Below, in pieces: positions 33,364 through 43,023 of a stretch of DNA of 64,000 nucleotides. Position 1 is the stretch's first letter. Each line of letters opens with the position of its first letter. Where the stretch lies: NCBI GenBank assembly GCA_964609675.1, contig CAZSRX010000006.1, forward strand, positions 1 to 64,000. The letters run 5' to 3'. A program made the position numbers and the translations under genes. The notes beneath the pieces were generated by a model. That model searched no databases. It worked only from the letters and a program-made list of their open reading frames with translations, and was not told where the DNA came from. This DNA comes from CAZSRX01 sp964609675 [NCBI: uncultured Bacteroidota bacterium]. GTDB lineage: Bacteria; CLD3; SB21.

Positions 33364-34365
33364 ATGACCAAGAACAACAAAATCCTGCTTACGGTGATTA
33401 TTGTCATCGTCAGCCTGTGCCTGCTTACCGTATCCGTTCCCATGGCGCTTTGGCTCATTCGCAAGGATAAGTACAAAACGATGAAAGACCGGGCGGTCAC
33501 GGTGCGTGACTCCGGTTCGGAGAATGTGCCGGGAGCCGTTACCGAAGAAAAATCCTACAGCGCCTGGGTTACCGACGCCGCCGGAGCGGTAACTCATGTA
33601 AAGAATTTTGAAACCTTCTACGAATCCCGCACCGGTAATTTCATCGTCTACCTCAACGATGCGCAGTCTACACTGACCACGTGGAACGCCTTGCACCTGC
33701 TGACGGATAGATATTCCGCCGAGATTCCTTTCGAGATTATCGACAGCGTGGTGATACGGCCGGTGCCAAATGGTTATTACATTAACAACGATTATCATGT
33801 CGCCGAGGCTTCGGTACATCTCGGCGACGGAACCATACTCAAAGGAGCGCCGCAACGCTCGTTTTCAGGAAAGTCCGAACTCGGTGATTTTAAAATCGAG
33901 GCCGAACGCGCCCGCCGCATTATATTCGACCACAAGGCGCTGGCCGTTTTCACCGCTAAAACTAACGGTAACCATTCGCTGGACGTCGTGTTCTCAAAAA
34001 AAGAAACCCTACACCTCGATTCCGCTTCCTTCCTTAAGGAACGCGTCAACACCAACGGCTGTTACACCGGAAACGACTACACCGACCAGATCGATTTCAG
34101 TTCCGAAGGAGGTACGAACCTGACCGTCGGCTGGGATAAAATCGCCGCCATCGTTCTGGTGTCCGAAAAATCGCCCTATAATAAACAAATAACCCTGAAG
34201 AAATATAAACTGGTTACGCAATCCGGCGCCGAGTACACCGGAAATTCCATATACGGAAACTATGGCGCCGTGCACGAAATACAGGGGCTCGCCAAAATCG
34301 GCGATTATAAACTTCGCGTGATTGTTGATTTTTACGGATGCTATGAGAGAATGAATTTTCATTAA
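33364..34365 (+). CDS. Membrane-anchored hypothetical protein
   Basis: 333 residues. A single N-terminal membrane helix (about 7-33, ILLTVIIVIVSLCLLTVSVPMALWLI) is followed by a charged, beta-rich part facing outside (inference). Two sections, about 65-150 and 190-330, look alike in layout: each starts with a strand naming an NF/SF pair and includes a WxxLxLLxxRYS or WDKIAAIVLV segment, suggesting two related small domains of the kind that read a strand-helix pattern. No catalytic motif is recognised. AGAGGGG lies before the ATG. It follows the transporter after 44 bases, so it may be its accessory or be unrelated. Confidence 0.65.
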   Translation: MTKNNKILLTVIIVIVSLCLLTVSVPMALWLIRKDKYKTMKDRAVTVRDSGSENVPGAVTEEKSYSAWVTDAAGAVTHVKNFETFYESRTGNFIVYLNDAQSTLTTWNALHLLTDRYSAEIPFEIIDSVVIRPVPNGYYINNDYHVAEASVHLGDGTILKGAPQRSFSGKSELGDFKIEAERARRIIFDHKALAVFTAKTNGNHSLDVVFSKKETLHLDSASFLKERVNTNGCYTGNDYTDQIDFSSEGGTNLTVGWDKIAAIVLVSEKSPYNKQITLKKYKLVTQSGAEYTGNSIYGNYGAVHEIQGLAKIGDYKLRVIVDFYGCYERMNFH

Positions 34366-34730
34366 AAAATGATATTATTCATTCAGTAACCACTCCAAGT
34401 TGAATGGATAAAAAATTTGGTGTCAGTCCCCTAAAAGCATTGACAAATAAGGCCTATACGGTTATTTTAAGGGAAATAAAACTATAGCTATAAAAAACAT
34501 GCAAAAAAGGGCCAAAACACCTGGTCCGCACTTTTAATAGTCCCGGTTATCAAGCGCTTAATATCGAAAAGTGATGGAATCTATAATTAAACAAATGCCT
34601 GCTGTGAATACCGTATATAATTTGATATGTTGATTTTTCTTATTCACTTTATTATCTGATATGTTATTTATATATAGCTTTATTTCCCATTAAACACATT
34701 ATACTTAATATAAATTATAAAGGATATGAA
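34366..34730. other. Intergenic region, no gene
   Basis: About 365 AT-rich bases. A possible promoter (TTGACA 34440-34445, 17 bases, TATTTT 34463-34468, plus strand) lies far from the next start. Nothing else recognisable; no tRNA or protein fragment was found by eye. Confidence 0.5.
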
Positions 34731-36287
34731 ATGATGAATTTACTACTCAGTGTTTGTTTTGCAATTTTTTCATTTCTGAATTTTGCCGAACCCGACTGGG
34801 TAATTAATTATGGTAAGTCTGCCCAATATCCCGCAGATTTGTATATCACAGGTTTTGCGACCGCTTCGGCTAAGGAAAAAGACGCCAACGCACTTGCAGA
34901 GGATAATGCGCGCGCCAATCTGGCGAGAAGCATCACCGTTAACATTCAAAGCGTGGTTATCGACAAACTGATAGAAAAAAACAACCAATCCACGCAATCG
35001 TTTAAATCCATTACACAGAGCACAACGAACATCCAGTTATCCGGCGTGAAAACAGAAATCTATAAGAAGGATAAACTCGTGTACGCGCTGGCTTATGTTA
35101 AGAAATCCGAACTGGCAAGGATTTACGGACAAAATAAAGATGAACTGGTAACGCAGATCAAGCGGCTGATAGCCTTTGCGGAAACGGATGAAAAAAACGC
35201 TCAGTTCAACGACGCGGCGGATAAATACATCAAAACCTATCCGTTGTTCGACGAACTGAATCAGACGGCCTGCATTTTACAGGTGGCCGACCCGAAATAC
35301 GACGTATTAACGATAATCCGAGAAACGAACATCACCCGTGAAGAGGTCGCTCAACGCGTAGAAAAGCTACTGGCGCAGACCGTAGCGTCGATTGACGACG
35401 GCGCCCGTGCATTGGCGTATCAGTTATCCAAGCAGAGGCAATCCTCCTCGGACAAACTTATCGTAACGCCGTTTTCTTACCAGGACACGAAGATGAACAG
35501 CGCCTTCTCCCGTTATTTTGTTCAAGCGCTTGAGAACCAACTGCAGAAATATCAGATTGGCGCCGTGGTCCGGCAGGCCTCCGACGTAGCGCCGCGTTCA
35601 ATCAGCATTATGCGGGACATCGTTCAGCAATCGGGCGCACAGCAGGTTCTGGAAGGCAATTACTGGGATCAGGGTTCTAAAATCAAGATTATCGGAAGGC
35701 TGCGCGACGTGCAAAGCGGACAGATCCTCGCCAGTGCGGAGACGGAATTGGACACGCTGCTGTTGTCGCGATACGGATTGAACGCGCGTCCGGCCAATTA
35801 CCTGAAAATGCTGGCCGACCAGAAGGCATTTCGTGAAGACGAAGTCGTCAGCAGCGCCATTCAATTAGATGTATGGACCAACAAGGGCAACGAGAACCTG
35901 CTGTATGTGGAAGATGAAATCATGAAAATTTACGTCCGCGTAAACCGTCCGGCCCATATCCGCATTTTATATAATACCGCGGACGGCCAGCGGGCGCTGC
36001 TGTATAACGATTATTACATCGATGAAACCAAAGTGAACATGGCCGTCGAAATCCCGCAGGAATTCCAGTGCGCCGCGCCGTTCGGCTCCGAGATGATGGT
36101 CGTGGTTGCCCGGACGGAGCCCTTTCCGAAATTAGAGACCGTCGTCGAAGGCGGCTATGAATTTGTCGTCAGCAACGATACGCGCAAACTGGCGGCCGGC
36201 GTACGCGGTTTCATCAAACCGGTAAAGAAAGACGAAACGCCCCAGCAAACGGAAACGCGGCTTATATTGACAACGATTCCTAAATAA
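34731..36287 (+). CDS. LPP20/FlgT-like and DUF4384 envelope protein
   Basis: 518 residues. A hydrophobic signal segment (1-18) is followed by an LPP20-like domain (about 22-150: DWVINYGKSAQYPADLYITGFA, with the alanine-rich ARANLARSI helix). A middle region (about 235-360) resembles the curli/TolB-N-like fold that lists nucleotide-free repeats (KLIVTPFSYQDTKMNS, ISIMRDIVQQSGAQQVLEGNYW). A DUF4384-like beta domain follows (about 385-480: MKIYVRVNRPAHIRILYNTADG). Proteins of this architecture are periplasmic or outer-membrane attached and of unknown role. Two ATGs in a row make the start 34731 or 34734. It stands alone between two non-coding stretches. Confidence 0.75.
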   Translation: MMNLLLSVCFAIFSFLNFAEPDWVINYGKSAQYPADLYITGFATASAKEKDANALAEDNARANLARSITVNIQSVVIDKLIEKNNQSTQSFKSITQSTTNIQLSGVKTEIYKKDKLVYALAYVKKSELARIYGQNKDELVTQIKRLIAFAETDEKNAQFNDAADKYIKTYPLFDELNQTACILQVADPKYDVLTIIRETNITREEVAQRVEKLLAQTVASIDDGARALAYQLSKQRQSSSDKLIVTPFSYQDTKMNSAFSRYFVQALENQLQKYQIGAVVRQASDVAPRSISIMRDIVQQSGAQQVLEGNYWDQGSKIKIIGRLRDVQSGQILASAETELDTLLLSRYGLNARPANYLKMLADQKAFREDEVVSSAIQLDVWTNKGNENLLYVEDEIMKIYVRVNRPAHIRILYNTADGQRALLYNDYYIDETKVNMAVEIPQEFQCAAPFGSEMMVVVARTEPFPKLETVVEGGYEFVVSNDTRKLAAGVRGFIKPVKKDETPQQTETRLILTTIPK

Positions 36288-36296
36288 AAAACGCCG

Positions 36297-36982
36297 TTAC
36301 ATCGTTAAGTTTAGAGGGCAGATTGACCGGCATAAACGCCTCGTTTATAGGATCACGCGGATGAGCCCGTATCGTAAAGTCAACCCGGCCACGCCGAAAA
36401 AATTATCACCTGGTTCCTGAAAGATTGCGATAATCGATCTTCCGGCAGCCGATGATCGACCGGCGCCGCAACCGACGTCTAGGCCGGGCATGTAACTGAT
36501 GCCTATACTGGCTTACCATAACCGATCATCGTTGATATTCAGCTTTGGCGAAATCTTGAACATTATCCTATTCATATTCCGTACCGGGCAGAATCTCCCG
36601 AGAAAAACAAAGACCGCGCCGTTGGCCTGATATTATAGTTCGGCTATCAGGACGGACTGTTTAGACGGTGGACTTATGCGCGGGTCCGGCGGACATCCGA
36701 ATCGGTCCCCGGAACAACCCATCACCGGCTTAGCCGGAAAAAAATTAAGCGCATTTCATCGAGTATGCGCACCGAAAATATCGGAATCCATCGGATGAGA
36801 ACAACAACCTGTTTTACAGCCTGACAAATAACGAAAACCGCATCTAAGCCAACATCAGTTATGAGTGGAAACCCAAATCCGAATGGTTTGTCAAAGCCGG
36901 CTACCTGGCTTATGAATTATATCAATCCTCCGCGCGGTTTGCCGGTATGCAGATTAAAGCTGGAACAGACTGGAAATTTTAA
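36297..36982 (+). pseudogene. Decayed reading frame, probably an outer-membrane protein
   Basis: No intact gene lies in these ~700 bases, but coding character shows in pieces. The last ~75 codons are readable with one in-frame stop (TAA at 36845-36847): a stretch with YRNPSDENNNLFYSLTNNE, then after the stop YEWKPKSEWFVKAGYLAY and the end IKAGTDWKF before the stop at 36980-36982. The alternating aromatic pattern and aromatic last residue fit the final strands of an outer-membrane barrel. Upstream, short barrel-like pieces occur in other frames, which implies frameshifts. It lies between the LPP20 gene and the C25 peptidase gene. The parent family is not recognised. Confidence 0.55.
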
Positions 36983-37083
36983 CCGGTATCAAGATGGGTA
37001 AAATATCTCTTGGATTCGGGAATTAATTTGTCTAAAATGCCCTGTTTCTATTTTTCATTATTTCATATACTGGAAAGAGCCCT

Positions 37084-40000
37084 ATGAAAAACCTTATCTT
37101 TGCCGCTGTGGTATATTGTTTCATGGTTTCAACAATATTTGCCGGAGAATACGAATTTACCTGTTATCAACCGTCAAGCGGTGTTTATGAAGTAAATTAC
37201 AAAATGGCATTGCCTGTCATAAAGCCGCTAACCATTAACGGGATTACCTATAGTAAAATTGTATTTTCAGCGGGCGTACATACCCAACAAAAGGGCTATG
37301 CCGAAATCCCGTTTGCCCCGGTCTCGTTGATGATATCCGAGAGCAACGATATCGACCTGGATGTTACCGGAGAGGATTATGAGGATGTGCCTCTGAATTA
37401 TCCGCTGCTGCCTTCCCGCGGTATTATTTATCGCAACCAGAATCCAAAAGAAATTCCTTACGTCATTGATCCGAATTCGGTAACCCATGATTGGTATCCC
37501 GGCGATCTGGCGAATGTATCGGACCCTTATATCATTCGTGACGTGCGGGGAATCAGCGTTAAAGTGTATCCGTTTCAGTACAATGCCGGGCAAAAGATGC
37601 TTCGTGTTTACCGAACCATCCGTATCCGTCTTACCGAGCATAACCGTACGTCCACCAATCCTTTGACGCGACGAACGGTAAGTATTCTCCGCGAAATGGA
37701 CGGCATGTACCGCTCACTGTTTATCAATTATTCCAATTTCCGTGAAAGCCTGACAATCGGGCCAATGGGTGATCTGCTGGTCATTACCACACCGAGGGAT
37801 ACGTCGGCCATTGCGCCCTATATCCGGTGGAAAAAGGAAAAAGGCTTTCGGGTATCCCGGGAGGTTGTCGCCACCGGAACGAACGTGAAGTCGCTGATCC
37901 TGCAGAAGTATAATGAGAATCCGAATCTTCTTTACGTGCAGTTGGTGGGAGACTGGGCGGAAATCAAGTCTGACCTCGGCACTTCCTCCAATTACCCGAT
38001 GGACCCGCAATTAGGCTGCGTGGCGGGAACCGATCCGGTCGCTGATATCTGTATCGGCCGTTTTTCGGCTTCCGATACATCGCAGGTACGTATTCAGGTC
38101 AATAAAACGATCGCTTATGAAAAATATCCGGAGTTGTCCGGAAGCTGGTATCCGCGTGCGCTGGGAATCGCTTCGGAAGAAGGTCCCGGAGACGATAATG
38201 AAATTGATTATGAACATATCGGTAATATTTATAACCGCAAGCTGGATCCCTTTACGTATTCCGCTTATGATTCCATTTATGAACCGAACGACTACGCCTA
38301 CCTGGTAACAACGTCGGTAAATCAAGGCGTTGGCATCATTAATTATACCGGACACGGTTCATCATCCTCATGGGTTACGACGAATTTTTCCAATTCGCAT
38401 GTCAACAGTCTGACGAACGGGAGCCATCTGCCGTTTATCATTTCCGTGGCTTGCAATAACGGTCAGTTCCACAACACGACCTGTTTTGCGGAAACGTGGT
38501 TGAGAAAAAGCGACGGCGGGGCCGTGATGATGCTTGCTTCGACAATCAGCCAGCCATGGGAACCGCCGATGCGCGGCCAGGATTATATCAACGATCTCCT
38601 GACCGGAGGATACGACTATTCACTCTATCCCGGACAAAACGGTATCACGACCACCGAACAGCGCATCACAGCGGGCGCCGTCATATTCAACAGTTTTGCG
38701 TTGATGTACACCGAATCGAACGGTCCGGACGATCTCGAAACGATGCAGACGTGGACGATTTTCGGAGACGTGACGCTGATGTTGCGAACCGCGCCGCCCG
38801 CGGAAATTTCTCTGTCTAACGAAACAATTATTGAAGGCATACCGTTTGTAACAACGGTTTCCGCTTCGGGTCCGGTTGAAGGCGCGGCGGTCTGCCTGAT
38901 AAACGGCGACAGCGTATATTCCGGTATCTCGGACGCTTCAGGAAATGTTACCATCCATCACGCGCTGACCGCCGGGCCGGTACAGATCGTTGTCACAGGT
39001 TTTAACACCACAACGTATCTGAAAAACGATACCGTCCTTAATCCCGAAGGCCCGTGGATGTTCGCGCAGTTGTACTCCGTATCGGAAGATTCCGGCAACG
39101 GTAACGGATACGCCGATTACGGCGAAAGGGTTTATTTGAATATCAAGGCCAAAAATATCGGGCAGGATTCCAGCTTCGGAATCCGAGCTGTTCTACGTTC
39201 CGCAGACAGTTTGATTACCATCCTTGACAGTACATTTGTCTATGGCGATATACCCGCCGATTCCTCGGTCATCAGCGCATCGGCCTTTCGGATCCGAATC
39301 AGTACAAAGGTTCCTGACCAGCACAGAGCCTTATGTACGGTCCAATTCAGCGATGACAGCAACAGCACCTGGCAGTCCGCCGTTTGGATTACTCTTTCGG
39401 CGCCGGCATTCAAAATTCTTACCATGACGATCGATGACCAGAGCGGCGGCAATGGCAACGGGCGTCTCGATCCCGGCGACACGGCACGGCTGGATTTTCG
39501 CCTTATAAACAGCGGTCATGCCACTGGGTTTCTAACCTCCGGTAAGGTTTTTGCCGACGTGCCGTATCTGATTTTTCTTTCAGATTCCGCATGGGTTGAC
39601 AGCATCCAATCCGGCGATTCCGTAACGATGGCTTTTTCACTGGTTGTCTCCGATACGGTCCTTAAAGATGTTCCTGCGATGATTTCATTCCATCTCCGCT
39701 TCAACGACTATACTGCGATCCGGAATTTTAATATTACGCTGGGCGCATCGCCGGTATATACCATGAAGAACGGGACCGAAACGGTGTATGAGGGTAAATT
39801 CTACGACAGCGGCGGACAAACCGGCAATTACAAGGATAATGAAAACTCTATACTGACTTTCCTTCCGTCAGATATGAACAAAGCCGTCCGAGCCGAATTC
39901 CTATCGTTCTACGTTGAAACGGACTGGGATTACTTGTATGTACATGACGGGCCGGATACCAGTTATCCGCAGATAGCGGGAAGTCCATTTACCGGAACCG

Positions 40001-40428
40001 GCATTACCCCGGTCATAACGGCAACCAATCCTGCCGGCGCACTGACTTTCCGATTCTTTTCGGATGCCTATGTCAACAAATCCGGTTGGGAAGCGCTGCT
40101 ATCTACGATTGCCGTCGTCAATGCGGATGATCGCTCCGGAATGCGTCCGTACCGGTTTGAACTGGGGCAAAATTATCCAAATCCGTTCAATCCTAACACC
40201 GTCATCCGCTATCAGTTAGCCGTAAACAGTAACGTATCGTTGAAAATCTACAATATGTTCGGACAGGTGGTTCGCACGCTAACAAACAAACATGAAACAG
40301 CCGGATATCATTCGGTTGTATGGGACGGAAAAAACAATGATGGCCGGATGGTAAGTTCCGGCGTTTATATCTACCGGTTGGAGACAACATCCTACGTGAA
40401 GACGCGCAAAATGATCTTGCTGAAGTAA
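37084..40428 (+). CDS. Secreted C25 (gingipain-type) peptidase with T9SS sorting domain
   Basis: 1114 residues. Signal peptide (1-20), a propeptide-like region (about 20-215), then the C25 caspase-like peptidase domain (about 225-580). The catalytic pair is visible: H424 in INYTGHGSSSSW and C457 in IISVACNNGQFH; WLRKSDGGAVMMLAST follows. Then come Ig-like beta domains (about 590-890), a CUB-like domain (about 900-1015, WDYLYVHDGPDTSYP) and the C-terminal sorting domain (about 1030-1114, LGQNYPNPFNPNTVIRYQL to SGVYIYRLE). The protein should leave the cell by type IX secretion and act at the surface or outside. A terminator follows. It stands alone; its substrates are unknown. Confidence 0.93.
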   Translation: MKNLIFAAVVYCFMVSTIFAGEYEFTCYQPSSGVYEVNYKMALPVIKPLTINGITYSKIVFSAGVHTQQKGYAEIPFAPVSLMISESNDIDLDVTGEDYEDVPLNYPLLPSRGIIYRNQNPKEIPYVIDPNSVTHDWYPGDLANVSDPYIIRDVRGISVKVYPFQYNAGQKMLRVYRTIRIRLTEHNRTSTNPLTRRTVSILREMDGMYRSLFINYSNFRESLTIGPMGDLLVITTPRDTSAIAPYIRWKKEKGFRVSREVVATGTNVKSLILQKYNENPNLLYVQLVGDWAEIKSDLGTSSNYPMDPQLGCVAGTDPVADICIGRFSASDTSQVRIQVNKTIAYEKYPELSGSWYPRALGIASEEGPGDDNEIDYEHIGNIYNRKLDPFTYSAYDSIYEPNDYAYLVTTSVNQGVGIINYTGHGSSSSWVTTNFSNSHVNSLTNGSHLPFIISVACNNGQFHNTTCFAETWLRKSDGGAVMMLASTISQPWEPPMRGQDYINDLLTGGYDYSLYPGQNGITTTEQRITAGAVIFNSFALMYTESNGPDDLETMQTWTIFGDVTLMLRTAPPAEISLSNETIIEGIPFVTTVSASGPVEGAAVCLINGDSVYSGISDASGNVTIHHALTAGPVQIVVTGFNTTTYLKNDTVLNPEGPWMFAQLYSVSEDSGNGNGYADYGERVYLNIKAKNIGQDSSFGIRAVLRSADSLITILDSTFVYGDIPADSSVISASAFRIRISTKVPDQHRALCTVQFSDDSNSTWQSAVWITLSAPAFKILTMTIDDQSGGNGNGRLDPGDTARLDFRLINSGHATGFLTSGKVFADVPYLIFLSDSAWVDSIQSGDSVTMAFSLVVSDTVLKDVPAMISFHLRFNDYTAIRNFNITLGASPVYTMKNGTETVYEGKFYDSGGQTGNYKDNENSILTFLPSDMNKAVRAEFLSFYVETDWDYLYVHDGPDTSYPQIAGSPFTGTGITPVITATNPAGALTFRFFSDAYVNKSGWEALLSTIAVVNADDRSGMRPYRFELGQNYPNPFNPNTVIRYQLAVNSNVSLKIYNMFGQVVRTLTNKHETAGYHSVVWDGKNNDGRMVSSGVYIYRLETTSYVKTRKMILLK

Positions 40429-40450
40429 AGCCGGCAGGATTCCAATAATA

Positions 40451-40486
40451 AAAACCCGCGAGCGACCCTGTTCACGGGTTTTTTTA
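40451..40486 (+). terminator. Terminator of the C25 peptidase gene
   Basis: A stem of 8 bp plus two after one mismatch pairs AAAACCCG (40451-40458) with CGGGTTTT, followed by seven T. It begins 22 bases after the stop codon. Confidence 0.85.
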
Positions 40487-40565
40487 TATATTTTATTTGA
40501 GAATAAGACGTTTTTTTATTAGCTTGAGCGTGTTTTAAAAAACCGATAACCAACATGCCGGCTTC

Positions 40566-41606
40566 ATGAAAATACTGATCATCGACGATAATGAAATGAA
40601 TGTGGCGCTGCTGAAAAACCTTGTGGTGCGCGCGTTGCATCACGAGCCGCAGTGTTTTACGGTATCCGCTGAAGCGCTGGAATGGGCGCGCACGAACGAA
40701 CCGGACCTTGTGCTGGTCGATTATATGATGCCCAAACCGGACGGCATCGAATGGATTCAGGCATTCCGGGAAATGGAAGGGAAAAAAGAGATACCGGTCG
40801 TCATGATCACCGCGGTCAACGAGAAAGATATTCGTTATAAGGCGTTGGAAGCCGGCGCGAATGATTTCCTGAATAAACCGGTTGACACCACCGAATTTCT
40901 GGCGCGCGCCAAGAACATGCTGGAACTGCGCAAATGGCAGAAAGAATTGGCCAACCGCGCCGAATGGTTGGCGAGCGAGGTCCGCAAGGCGACGGCGGAG
41001 ATTCTGGCACGGGAACGGGAAATCATCCTGCATCTGACCAAAGCCGCCGAATACCGCAGTCCCGAAACCGGCTCGCATATCGTGCGCGTGGCGCTTTTCA
41101 GTAAGGCCATCGCCAAGCAACTCGGCCTTTCCGAGGCGGAGCAGGAACTGATTCTTAACGCGGCGCCTATGCACGACATCGGTAAGGTAGGCACGCCCGA
41201 CCAGGTGCTGCTTAAGCAGGACAAACTGGACGGCGAGGAATACGAGATCATGAAAGAACACACCATCATGGGATTTGAAATCCTCCAGAGCAGCGAATCC
41301 AAGCTGCTGCAGATGGCCGCCCAGATTGCATTAACTCATCATGAAAAATACGACGGCTCCGGTTATCCGCGCGGTCTCAAGGGCGACGAAATTCCCCTCA
41401 TCGCGCGCATTTGTTCCCTCTGCGACATCTTTGACGCGTTGACCACCGAACGCATTTACAAGCCCGCCTGGTCGGTCGCGCAGGCCATGGAGGAAATTGA
41501 CAGACTGAGCGGTACGACATTGGACCCCAAAATCGTCGCGGCCTTCAAAGCCGCGATGCCCGAAGTCCTGGAAATCATGAAACAATTTTCTGACAACGGT
41601 CATTAA
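40566..41606 (+). CDS. HD-GYP response regulator (RpfG-like)
   Basis: 346 residues. An N-terminal receiver (1-120) with acidic DDN and phospho-acceptor D52 (LVLVDYMMPKPDG), a helical linker (120-155), then an HD-GYP domain. The metal-binding HD is H203-D204 (MHDIGKVG) and the signature HHEKYDGSGYP spans 258-268 with GYP at 266-268, so all hallmark residues are intact. HD-GYP proteins hydrolyse cyclic di-GMP or cyclic GMP-AMP. No sensor kinase is adjacent. It stands alone, starting 137 bases after the peptidase gene and converging on the M64 gene. Confidence 0.95.
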   Translation: MKILIIDDNEMNVALLKNLVVRALHHEPQCFTVSAEALEWARTNEPDLVLVDYMMPKPDGIEWIQAFREMEGKKEIPVVMITAVNEKDIRYKALEAGANDFLNKPVDTTEFLARAKNMLELRKWQKELANRAEWLASEVRKATAEILAREREIILHLTKAAEYRSPETGSHIVRVALFSKAIAKQLGLSEAEQELILNAAPMHDIGKVGTPDQVLLKQDKLDGEEYEIMKEHTIMGFEILQSSESKLLQMAAQIALTHHEKYDGSGYPRGLKGDEIPLIARICSLCDIFDALTTERIYKPAWSVAQAMEEIDRLSGTTLDPKIVAAFKAAMPEVLEIMKQFSDNGH

Positions 41607-41662
41607 CCGATATTAACAAGCCGGTCATCCTTTTCAGCCGATTTTTATTTAATATCGGGAAT

Positions 41663-42949
41663 TTACTCCGTATAAAAACGGATTACTTTTTTTAGATGCT
41701 CATTGCAGGCCACGCAAAACGTGTCCACCTTAAAACTCCGCATCATACAATGAAGCCCGGAACGGTAAATTCCTTTAGACATATATCCTCCGCCTTCAAA
41801 TAATCCGACCGTGTTGATAAATTTCTCGTCATTCGGCGTGGGCACCGGCGTTTCGGCGAGGATATATTCTCCCCATTTGATTTTTTTTCTTTCTTTGGCC
41901 GTGGTAATGTTGGGCTCCCAGGGTTCGACGGATAAATCGTAATAATCCTCCGTGAAGCCGCCTTCGTATTCGTCGGCCAGCGCGCCAAACTGATGACCAA
42001 ATTCGTGAACGAATACGTGCTTCAGGTAATCCATGTCCGCGCTAAAAATCGAATAGCTGTTGTAAAAACCCGCTCCGCCGTAGCGCGAGGAATTGGCCAC
42101 GATTACAGGATGGTCGTAATAGACCGCGCCTGCGGCGTCCCGCATGGCTTTGTTATCGGTGGCCGTCAGATAGCGCGCAATCTCAAACGTGTTAAAATGC
42201 GTATTCAGCGCCGTCCGCCGGAACATTCCTTTGTCCGGTTCATCGGTGCCGGATTCTTGAGAAATCACCGCGGCATAACGAAAATTAAATTTCATCATAT
42301 ATGCTCCAAACGGTTTCGAAGTCTGAAACAGGGTTATGAGCTTCCGGGCATCGGCGATAAATTTGTCCTGCTGCTCCGCCGTATAGCCCTCGGCGACAAA
42401 CACGATGTCAATGCATTTATCCGGTTCGCCGCTGATGAGAAGATCGCCTGTCCGGACGTCCTGCCGCGGTACCTCGCGGATGATACGGTGCGAGCGCGGA
42501 TTAATATAAACCCGATGAAGAGCCGCAAAGTCGCCCTTCTTCGTGCGGGCTTCAATCACTAACAATACAGTCTGCTTCGGAAAAGGGAAACGCACCGATT
42601 CATGAAACACTTTTTTTACGCCGGTTTTGGCTTCATCCGTGCTTTGCCATTCCTGAAACATATTGCTGAAAGATTCGGAAAAAATTAACTGCCGGCTCAG
42701 GGAATCGAAGACCTGATAACGATAGTGGCCCAGATTCATGTCGTTAATCATTCGCGTTTTGCTTCCGGCGTAATAGCTTTCAAAAATCACGGCATCCGGA
42801 ATAATCATGTCTTCCTTATCCGAAATACCATGATAATAATCATAACGGAGAACGCCGTCGGTAAAATATGTTTCAAAAGATGAACTGCCCCCAAATACCA
42901 TTCCGGATGCACTCGCCAAAATCAATAATAGGGTCCATAGCTGTTTCAT
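41663..42949 (-). CDS. M64 family metallopeptidase
   Basis: 428 residues with a signal peptide (1-20). The N-terminal ~150 residues are a beta domain (M64 N-terminal type). The peptidase part (about 165-428) begins with DIVFVAEGYTAEQQDKF, typical of the family named after a Clostridium IgA protease, and carries the zinc motif HEFGHQFGALAD with H315, E316, H319 and D326. No sorting domain is visible, so it may stay in the periplasm or go to the outer membrane. It lies between two plus-strand genes and is transcribed toward the HD-GYP gene. Substrate unknown. Confidence 0.92.
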   Translation of the reverse strand: MKQLWTLLLILASASGMVFGGSSSFETYFTDGVLRYDYYHGISDKEDMIIPDAVIFESYYAGSKTRMINDMNLGHYRYQVFDSLSRQLIFSESFSNMFQEWQSTDEAKTGVKKVFHESVRFPFPKQTVLLVIEARTKKGDFAALHRVYINPRSHRIIREVPRQDVRTGDLLISGEPDKCIDIVFVAEGYTAEQQDKFIADARKLITLFQTSKPFGAYMMKFNFRYAAVISQESGTDEPDKGMFRRTALNTHFNTFEIARYLTATDNKAMRDAAGAVYYDHPVIVANSSRYGGAGFYNSYSIFSADMDYLKHVFVHEFGHQFGALADEYEGGFTEDYYDLSVEPWEPNITTAKERKKIKWGEYILAETPVPTPNDEKFINTVGLFEGGGYMSKGIYRSGLHCMMRSFKVDTFCVACNEHLKKVIRFYTE

Positions 42950-42988
42950 AATTTTAACCTGCCTTCATGTACTTTTATCACAAAATAG

Positions 42989-43017
42989 TTGATTAGACGC
43001 TAAATATATTATATTTT
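42989..43017 (+). promoter_or_regulatory. Candidate promoter very close to the start codon of the 43024 gene
   Basis: TTGATT (42989-42994), 17 bases, TATTTT (43012-43017). The expected transcription start would fall at or next to the ATG at 43024, which also has no Shine-Dalgarno sequence. The boxes are moderate, so this could be chance in AT-rich DNA. Confidence 0.4.
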
Positions 43018-43023
43018 TTCTTA

